Shown here one piece after another: positions 58,084-64,000 of a stretch of 64,000 bases of DNA (the first letter of the stretch is position 1; each line of letters opens with the position of its first letter). Under the pieces are notes generated by a model that saw only the letters and a list, made by a program, of their open reading frames with translations, did not search any database and was not told the DNA's origin. Both the position numbers and the translations under genes were made by a program. The stretch is taken from the NCBI RefSeq assembly GCF_036237315.1, contig NZ_CP108356.1, forward strand, positions 6,763,501 through 6,827,500. The letters are read 5' to 3'. This DNA comes from Streptomyces sp. NBC_01351. GTDB lineage: Bacteria; Actinomycetota; Actinomycetes; Streptomycetales; Streptomycetaceae.

Positions 58084-60288
58084 CTATGTCAGTTGGCTCC
58101 CCTTCTCAGCCTGTTCGCGCATCTTGTCCGCGATCTGCGGCGGCATCGGCTCGTGCCGGGCGTAGGCCCGGGCGAAGCGGCCCGTGCCGTGCGAGACGGA
58201 GCGCAGCTCGACGGCGTACCGGCCGATCTCGATCTCGGGGATCTCGGCGCGGACCCGGGTGCGCCCGTGACCTGCCTGATCGCTGCCGACGACGCGGCCG
58301 CGGCGGCCCGCGAGGTCGCTCATCACCGGGCCCACGTACTCGTCGGGGACCAGGACGGCGAGCTCGGCGACCGGTTCGAGCAGCTCGATGCGCGCCTCGG
58401 CGGCGGCCTCGCGCAGGGCCAGCGCGCCGGCCGTCTGGAAGGCCGCGTCGGAGGAGTCCACCGAGTGCGCCTTGCCGTCGAGCAGGGTGACGCGCACGTC
58501 GACCAGCGGATAGCCGGCGGCGACCCCGCGCGCGGCCTGTGCGCGTACGCCCTTCTCCACGGACGGGATGAACTGGCGCGGCACGGCGCCGCCGACGACC
58601 TTGTCCACGAACTCGATGCCGCTGCCGGGCGGGAGCGGCTCGACCTCGATCTCGCAGATCGCGAACTGGCCGTGGCCGCCGGACTGCTTGACGTGCCGGC
58701 CGCGGCCGGCGGACTTGCCGCCGAAGGTCTCGCGCAGGCTCACCTTGTGGGGGACCGGGTCGACCTGGACGCCGTAGCGGGTGCGCAGCCGCTCCAGGGC
58801 GAGGTCCTGGTGCGCCTCGCCCAGGCACCACAGGACGACCTGGTGGGTGTGCGCGTTCAGTTCCAGCCGCATCGTCGGGTCCTCGGCGACGAGCCGGGCC
58901 AGGCCCTGGGAGAGTTTGTCCTCGTCGGCCTTGCTGTGCGCCTCGATGGCGAGGGGGAGCAGCGGGTCGGGCATGGTCCAGGGCTCCATGAGGAGCGGAT
59001 CGTCCTTGGCGGAGAGGGTGTCACCGGTCTCCGCGCGGTTCAGTTTGGCCACGCAGGCCAGGTCGCCGGCGATGCAGTGGTTCAGGGTGCGCTGCTGCTT
59101 GCCGAAGGGGGAGCTGAGGGCGCCGATCTTCTCGTCGACGTCGTGGTCCTCGTGCCCCCGGTCGGCGAGCCCGTGCCCGCTGACGTGGACGGTCACCTCG
59201 GGGCGCAGGGTGCCGGAGAAGACGCGGACGAGGGAGACGCGCCCGACGTACGGGTCGGAGGAGGTCTTGACGACCTCGGCGACCAGCGGGCCGTCCGGGT
59301 CGCAGGTGACGGCGGGGCGCGGGGTGCCGTCGGGGGTGGTGACGTTCACGGCGGGCCGTTCCGGGGGAGTGGGGAAGCCGCCGGTGATCAGTTCGAGGAG
59401 CTCGACGGTGCCCAGGCCCTGCTTGGCCCCGTCGGCGGCGGGGGCCGCCATCAGGACGGGGTGGAAGGTACCGCGGGCGACGGCCCGCTCCAGGTCGTCC
59501 ACGAGGGTCTTGAGGTCGATGTCCTCGCCGCCCAGGTAGCGGTCCATGAGGCTCTCGTCCTCGCTCTCGGCGATGATCCCCTCGATCAGGCGGGAGCGGG
59601 CGCCGTCGATGAGGGCGCGCTCGGCCGGGTCCGGGTCGCGCTCCACGCGCGCGCCGGAGGAGTACTCGTACACGCGCTGGGAGAGCAGGCCGAGCAGGCC
59701 GGTGACGGGGGCGTGGCCGTTGGCTCCGGCGGGGCCGTGCAGGGGGAGGTAGAGGGGGATGACGGCATCGGGGTCGTCGGCGCCGAAGATCTCGCCGCAG
59801 ACGGCCGTCATCTGGGTGTAGTCGGAGCGGGCGGCCTCCAGGTGGGTGACGACGATGGCGCGCGGCATGCCGACGGCCTCGCACTCGTCCCAGACCATGC
59901 GGGTGGCCCCGTCGACGCCGTCGGAGGCGGAGACGACGAAGAGGGCCGCGTCCGCGGCGCGCAGACCTGCCCTGAGCTCACCGACGAAGTCGGCGTACCC
60001 GGGGGTATCCAGGATGTTGATCTTGATTCCGTCCCATTCGACGGGGACGAGGGAGAGCTGGACGGAGCGTTGTCGGCGCTGCTCGATCTCGTCGTAGTCG
60101 GAGACGGTCCCGCCGTCCTCGACCCGGCCCGCCCGGTTGACCGCCCCGGAGGTCAGGGCGAGGGCTTCGACCAGCGTGGTCTTGCCGGATCCGCTGTGGC
60201 CGACCAGCACGACGTTCCGTATGGACGACGGCCGGTCGGCCGTCAGTGCCCTGCCGGCGGCTCCGGCGTGGTGTGATGTGGCTCCCAT
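58084..60288 (-). CDS. Elongation factor G-like GTPase EF-G2
   Basis: A 734-residue EF-G paralogue with all five domains by length. The P-loop GHSGSGKTTL (about residues 30-39) and the DTPGYADF switch II are kept. Switch I reads QRRQRSVQLSLVP in place of the usual RGITI, and the guanine-specificity NKxD position reads VVTHLEAARS. The mycobacterial EF-G2 paralogue is reported to bind nucleotide with little ribosome-stimulated GTPase activity, so this protein may not be a conventional translocase. The ATG at 60288 is used. It diverges from pgsA. Confidence 0.92.
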   Translation of the reverse strand: MGATSHHAGAAGRALTADRPSSIRNVVLVGHSGSGKTTLVEALALTSGAVNRAGRVEDGGTVSDYDEIEQRRQRSVQLSLVPVEWDGIKINILDTPGYADFVGELRAGLRAADAALFVVSASDGVDGATRMVWDECEAVGMPRAIVVTHLEAARSDYTQMTAVCGEIFGADDPDAVIPLYLPLHGPAGANGHAPVTGLLGLLSQRVYEYSSGARVERDPDPAERALIDGARSRLIEGIIAESEDESLMDRYLGGEDIDLKTLVDDLERAVARGTFHPVLMAAPAADGAKQGLGTVELLELITGGFPTPPERPAVNVTTPDGTPRPAVTCDPDGPLVAEVVKTSSDPYVGRVSLVRVFSGTLRPEVTVHVSGHGLADRGHEDHDVDEKIGALSSPFGKQQRTLNHCIAGDLACVAKLNRAETGDTLSAKDDPLLMEPWTMPDPLLPLAIEAHSKADEDKLSQGLARLVAEDPTMRLELNAHTHQVVLWCLGEAHQDLALERLRTRYGVQVDPVPHKVSLRETFGGKSAGRGRHVKQSGGHGQFAICEIEVEPLPPGSGIEFVDKVVGGAVPRQFIPSVEKGVRAQAARGVAAGYPLVDVRVTLLDGKAHSVDSSDAAFQTAGALALREAAAEARIELLEPVAELAVLVPDEYVGPVMSDLAGRRGRVVGSDQAGHGRTRVRAEIPEIEIGRYAVELRSVSHGTGRFARAYARHEPMPPQIADKMREQAEKGSQLT

Positions 60289-60527
60289 GATTCTCGTGCC
60301 TCCCGATGGTGACGGTGAGGAGGTGGGTGTCCTTCGAGCTTTGCACCGCTGTCACACCGCGTCCATACGTCGTACCGGAGGCGGGTCCGGCAGGGGGCCG
60401 AGGCGTGAAGGAAGGCTCGACGGGCCGAACCGGTGGGTGCGCGGCGTCCGGGGGGCGGCGTGCTGGCTACGATGGGCCAGCCGGTGGCCGTGGTGGCCGT
60501 GCGGCCCAGCGACCCTCCGGGAAGGCC

Positions 60528-61193
60528 ATGCTGAACAAGTACGCGCGTGCATTCTTTACGCGTGTTCTCACGCCATTCGCCGCTTTTCTGCTCCGGCGGG
60601 GGGTGAGCCCGGATGCGGTGACCCTGATCGGCACGGCCGGAGTGGTGGCCGGAGCGCTGGTCTTCTTCCCCCGGGGAGAGTTCTTCTGGGGCACCATCAC
60701 CATCACCCTCTTCGTCTTCTCCGACCTGGTCGACGGGAACATGGCCCGCCAGGCCGGTGTCTCCAGCCGCTGGGGCGCCTTCCTCGACTCCACCCTCGAC
60801 CGGGTGGCGGACGCGGCGATCTTCGGCGGGCTCGCGCTCTGGTACGCGGGCAGCGGGAACGACAACGCGCTGTGCGCGGTCTCGATCTTCTGCCTGGCCA
60901 GCGGGCAGGTGGTCTCGTACACCAAGGCCCGCGGCGAGTCGATCGGACTGCCGGTGGCCGTCAACGGGCTCATCGAACGGGCCGAGCGCCTCGTCATCTC
61001 ACTGGTCGCGGCCGGCCTGTCCGGGCTGCAGACCTTCGGCCTGCCCTCCTGGATCGGAGTGCTGCTGCCGGCCGCGCTGTGGATCGTGGCGGCGGGCTCG
61101 CTCGTCACGCTGATCCAGCGCGTGGTGACCGTACGCCGTGAGTCGGCGGAGGCCGACGCGGCCGCCGCGACCGCCGAAGGGGGGACCGCCTGA
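60528..61193 (+). CDS. pgsA: Phosphatidylinositol phosphate synthase (CDP-alcohol phosphatidyltransferase)
   Basis: Joins CDP-diacylglycerol with inositol 1-phosphate to make phosphatidylinositol phosphate, the base of phosphatidylinositol mannosides. The 221-residue membrane protein has the full CDP-OH motif, DLVDGNMARQAGVSSRWGAF then LDSTLD, and about six helices. The TGATG overlap with patA couples translation. Neighbours patA and pimA confirm the phosphatidylinositol role over phosphatidylglycerol. Confidence 0.93.
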   Translation: MLNKYARAFFTRVLTPFAAFLLRRGVSPDAVTLIGTAGVVAGALVFFPRGEFFWGTITITLFVFSDLVDGNMARQAGVSSRWGAFLDSTLDRVADAAIFGGLALWYAGSGNDNALCAVSIFCLASGQVVSYTKARGESIGLPVAVNGLIERAERLVISLVAAGLSGLQTFGLPSWIGVLLPAALWIVAAGSLVTLIQRVVTVRRESAEADAAAATAEGGTA

Positions 61194-62095
61194 TGGGCAA
61201 GGCGCAGGACAAGCTGGTCGACGGGCTGTACGGGCTCGGCTGGGCCGGCGTGAAGAAGCTGCCCGAACCGGCCGCCGTGGCCCTCGGCCGCCGCATCGCC
61301 GACTACGCCTGGAAGCGGCGCGGCAAGAGCGTGCTGCGGCTGGAGTCGAACCTGGCCCGGGTGGTGCCGGACGCCGGCCCCGAGCGGCTGCGCGAGCTGT
61401 CCAAGGCCGGCATGCGCTCGTACATGCGGTACTGGATGGAATCCTTCCGGCTGCCGACCATGGACCCGAAACGGTTCAGCACGGACGTCGAGTTCAAGGA
61501 CGAGCACCTGCTGCGCGAGGCCCTCGCCACCGGGCGCGGTGTCGTCATCGCCCTGCCGCACCTGGCCAACTGGGACCTCGCCGGCGCCTGGGCCATCGGC
61601 CACATCGGCGTCCGGTTCACCACGGTCGCCGAGCGGCTCAAGCCCGAGACGCTCTACGACCGCTTCGTGGCCTACCGCGAGAGCCTCGGCATGGAGGTGC
61701 TGCCGCACAGCGGCGGCGCCGCCTTCGGCACTCTCGCCCGCCGGCTCCGCTCCGGCGGCCTCGTCTGCCTGGTCGCGGACCGGGACCTCTCGGCCTCGGG
61801 GGTCGAGGTGGACTTCTTCGGCTCCACGACGCGGATGCCGGCCGGGCCGGCGCTGCTGGCCCAGCAGACGGGCGCGGTGCTGCTCGCGGCCACCCTGCAC
61901 TACGGAGACACCCCGAAGATGTACGGCCGGATCCACCCCGAGGTGGAGGTCCCGAAGACCGGGACCCGGGTCGAGAAGACGGCTTCCATGACCCAGGCGC
62001 TCGCGGACGCCTTCGCGTGGGGCATCGCCGAGCACCCGGAGGACTGGCACATGCTGCAACGGCTGTGGCTGGACGATTTGGAGGAGCGCCCGTAG
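61193..62095 (+). CDS. patA: Phosphatidylinositol mannoside acyltransferase
   Basis: A 300-residue LpxL/HtrB-like acyltransferase that palmitoylates the mannose of phosphatidylinositol mannoside. The catalytic HxxxxD is seen in LPHLANWDLAGAWA (about residue 124). Other family blocks are RSYMRYWMESFRLP, VCLVADRDLSASG and PEDWHMLQRLW. It overlaps pgsA (TGATG) and pimA (TAGTG), so the three genes form a tight operon. Confidence 0.92.
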   Translation: MGKAQDKLVDGLYGLGWAGVKKLPEPAAVALGRRIADYAWKRRGKSVLRLESNLARVVPDAGPERLRELSKAGMRSYMRYWMESFRLPTMDPKRFSTDVEFKDEHLLREALATGRGVVIALPHLANWDLAGAWAIGHIGVRFTTVAERLKPETLYDRFVAYRESLGMEVLPHSGGAAFGTLARRLRSGGLVCLVADRDLSASGVEVDFFGSTTRMPAGPALLAQQTGAVLLAATLHYGDTPKMYGRIHPEVEVPKTGTRVEKTASMTQALADAFAWGIAEHPEDWHMLQRLWLDDLEERP

Positions 62096-63270
62096 TGAAG
62101 ATCGGCATCGTGTGCCCGTACTCGTGGGACGTGCCGGGCGGCGTCCAGTTCCACATCCGGGACCTGGCGGAGCACCTGATCCACCTCGGCCACGAGGTGT
62201 CGGTCCTGGCCCCGGCCGACGACGAGACGCCCCTGCCGCCGTACGTGATCTCCGCAGGCCGGGCCGTCCCCGTCCCCTACAACGGCTCCGTCGCCCGCCT
62301 CAACTTCGGCTTCCTCTCCGCGGCCCGGGTCCGCCGCTGGCTGCACGACGGCACCTTCGACGTGATCCACATCCACGAGCCGGCCTCGCCCTCGCTGGGG
62401 CTGCTGTCCTGCTGGGCGGCGCAGGGTCCGATCGTGGCCACCTTCCACACCTCGAACCCGCGCTCGCGGGCGATGATCGCGGCGTACCCGATCCTCCAGC
62501 CGGCGCTGGAGAAGATCAGCGCGCGGATCGCGGTGAGCGAGTACGCGCGCCGCACCCTGGTCGAGCACCTGGGCGGGGACGCCGTCGTCATCCCGAACGG
62601 CGTCGACGTCGACTTCTTCGCCAAGGCCGAGCCGAACCCCGACTGGTCCGGCCAGACCCTCGGCTTCATCGGCCGCATCGACGAACCGCGCAAGGGCCTG
62701 CCCGTCCTGATGGCGGCCTTCCCGAAGATCGTGGAAGCCTGCCCGGACGTCCGCCTCCTCGTGGCGGGCCGCGGCGACGAGGAGGAAGCGGTGGCGGCCC
62801 TCCCCGCCGACCTCCGCTCCCGCGTGGAATTCCTCGGCATGGTCTCGGACGAGGACAAGGCGCGGCTGCTGCGCAGCGTCGACGTGTACGTCGCCCCGAA
62901 CACGGGCGGCGAGAGCTTCGGCATCATCCTCGTCGAGGCGCTGTCGGCGGGCGCCGCGGTCCTGGCCTCCGACCTGGACGCCTTCGCCCAGGTCCTGGAC
63001 CAGGGCGGCGCGGGCGACCTCTTCGCCAACGAGAACGCCGACGCCCTCGCGGCCGGCGCCATCGCCCTCCTCCGCGACCCGGCCCGCCGTGCGGAACTCG
63101 GCACCCGCGGCTCGGCCCACGTGCGCCGCTTCGACTGGTCCACGGTCGCGGCGGACATCCTGGCGGTCTACGAAACGGTCACGGACGGCGCGGCGGCGGT
63201 GGCCACCGACGAGCGGGTGCCGCTCCGCACCCGGCTGGGCCTGGGCTTCTCGCGGGACGCGTCCTCCTGA
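62095..63270 (+). CDS. pimA: Phosphatidylinositol alpha-mannosyltransferase
   Basis: A GT4-family enzyme that adds the first mannose from GDP-mannose to phosphatidylinositol. The 391-residue GT-B protein has the N-terminal GIVCPYSWDVPGGVQFHIRD loop, HIHEPASPSLGLL, and the C-terminal donor site GGESFGIILVEALSAG with the E-x7-E pair. The GTG at 62095 overlaps the patA stop, and GGAGGAG lies 8 bases upstream. No terminator was recognised after the stop. Confidence 0.94.
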   Translation: MKIGIVCPYSWDVPGGVQFHIRDLAEHLIHLGHEVSVLAPADDETPLPPYVISAGRAVPVPYNGSVARLNFGFLSAARVRRWLHDGTFDVIHIHEPASPSLGLLSCWAAQGPIVATFHTSNPRSRAMIAAYPILQPALEKISARIAVSEYARRTLVEHLGGDAVVIPNGVDVDFFAKAEPNPDWSGQTLGFIGRIDEPRKGLPVLMAAFPKIVEACPDVRLLVAGRGDEEEAVAALPADLRSRVEFLGMVSDEDKARLLRSVDVYVAPNTGGESFGIILVEALSAGAAVLASDLDAFAQVLDQGGAGDLFANENADALAAGAIALLRDPARRAELGTRGSAHVRRFDWSTVAADILAVYETVTDGAAAVATDERVPLRTRLGLGFSRDASS

Positions 63271-63287
63271 GGCCCGGCGCCGGCCGG

Positions 63288-63869
63288 TCAGCGCCTGTCG
63301 TTGAACACCTGTTCCCTACTGCCGTCGGAGGCGATGGTCGCCTCCACGACCCGGCCTTCCCGGGTGGTCATCCGGATTCGGTCCGGGGCCGTCCACCGGG
63401 CGTCGACCAGCTCGTTGGTCTGGGAGTCGCCATTGAAGGACGTGACGAACCAGCGGCGCTCCGCGAGCCCCTCGCCCTGTTGGACGTACACGATCCAGAG
63501 CGGGTCGATTCCGGCCGAGCCCCGTACCACGACCATCCGGCGGTCGTCGCGGCCGGGCGCGTGGGCACGATGGGTCTCCGGGGCGTCGTACGGTTGTGCG
63601 AGCGAGAGCAGGAGCGGGAGTCCCAGGACGGCCAGCGTGACGAACGCCGAAACCCGCAGGAGGAGCGTGCGCAAGCCGAGTAGGGCGGCGCCGCTCAGAG
63701 CGACCAGGGCGAGCTGGGTGCACGTGACGGTGTACTGGCGCGCCCGGACCCACAGGAGCCGGTAGCCGTCCGGTTCCGCGCTCAGCGGCACCAGCGCTGC
63801 CGCCAGGAAGACACCAGCCGCCAGGACCAGCAGCACGGCCGCAGGCCCGCGTAAGCGTGTCAACGTCAA
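63288..63869 (-). CDS. Membrane protein with extracytoplasmic C-terminal domain
   Basis: A 193-residue protein. Three hydrophobic segments occupy the first 90 residues (AAVLLVLAAGVFLAAALVPL, LALVALSGAALLGLR, VTLAVLGLPLLLSL). The remaining 100 residues are soluble (GIDPLWIVYVQQGEGLAERR, EGRVVEATIASDGSREQVF) and probably lie outside the membrane. The TTG at 63869, close behind GGGGGGAAAG, is the best start. The function is unknown. Confidence 0.7.
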   Translation of the reverse strand: MTLTRLRGPAAVLLVLAAGVFLAAALVPLSAEPDGYRLLWVRARQYTVTCTQLALVALSGAALLGLRTLLLRVSAFVTLAVLGLPLLLSLAQPYDAPETHRAHAPGRDDRRMVVVRGSAGIDPLWIVYVQQGEGLAERRWFVTSFNGDSQTNELVDARWTAPDRIRMTTREGRVVEATIASDGSREQVFNDRR

Positions 63870-63973
63870 CTTTCCCCCCGGAACGGTCGGTTGGCGAGCC
63901 TACGCGGAGCGCTGCGCTCGGTACAGGGCCGGCCGGAGCGGGCCTCCCGCCCGGGAGGGTAGGGTCGCGCAGC

Positions 63974-64000
63974 GTGATCGAAACCCTTGTCTGGATTGCC
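63974..64000 (+). CDS. Start of a conserved membrane/coiled-coil protein (9 residues visible)
   Basis: GTG at 63974 opens MIETLVWIA and runs off the right edge. It matches the N-terminus of the small single-helix protein that follows pimA in other streptomycetes, as far as I recall. A TAGGGT hexamer (63960-63965) 8 bases upstream indicates a leaderless start. Confidence 0.45.

Overview
The window is chromosomal DNA from a Streptomyces-type actinomycete. Coding DNA is very GC-rich, GTG starts are common, and it carries the sporulation gene ssgB, the phosphatidylinositol mannoside genes pgsA-patA-pimA, an EF-G2-like GTPase, and Streptomyces-type cobalamin, pab and arginine genes. From memory, the order argH ... 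ssgB ... thrS ... pgsA-patA-pimA matches the core chromosome of Streptomyces coelicolor. No rRNA, CRISPR array or replication origin was seen.

Layout. 1-5515: a truncated flavin-type oxidase gene, a HEAT-repeat gene, argG, argH and a class A beta-lactamase. 5519-14171: a gene for a small HAD-type hydrolase cut in two by an 8.1 kb site-specific recombinase element. The element carries three tyrosine recombinases in a row, a TnpC-like gene and an unrecognised fifth gene, all translationally coupled, plus a GNAT-DUF2716 cargo gene. 14224-21952: a TetR-regulated efflux pump, a beta-helix membrane protein, PlsC, GlpQ, a small sigma-like factor, a GNAT and two small membrane proteins. 22283-25744: a decayed HAD phosphatase gene, then the methionine importer metNIQ behind a tandem operator-like repeat and a Met/Cys leader peptide. 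26625-32886: cobL, a BluB-CobT fusion and cobA (cobalamin). 32929-37254: an rRNA/tRNA methylase, a Ser/Thr kinase, a small membrane protein, a phosphotransferase and a zinc-ribbon protein. 37310-37785: five tRNAs (3x Val-GAC, Cys, Gly). 37966-44040: pabB, pabC, acetyltransferase, DsbA-like protein, small membrane proteins, CGNR regulator, ssgB and a PGPGW membrane protein. 44087-47241: two near-identical tRNA-Val(CAC) genes around a 772-residue membrane protein and an SRPBCC protein. 47318-52052: an exonuclease, a DUF4365 gene pair, an RTX-repeat secreted protein and a GNAT. 52440-64000: thrS, HIT, DUF1992, DUF6882, an unknown membrane protein, EF-G2, pgsA-patA-pimA, a membrane protein and the start of another gene.

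How genes work together. argG and argH catalyse the last two steps of arginine synthesis. metNIQ imports methionine. CobA, CobL and BluB-CobT supply corrin methylation and lower-ligand activation for B12. PabB and PabC make p-aminobenzoate. PgsA, PatA and PimA build phosphatidylinositol and its mannosides.

The strongest discovery is the interrupted HAD gene. Removing the DNA between two AGCGGT hexamers (5991-5996 and 14134-14139) restores a 170-codon open frame with the canonical DVDGPLNPYAAKP motif. This fixes both ends of the recombinase element to the base.
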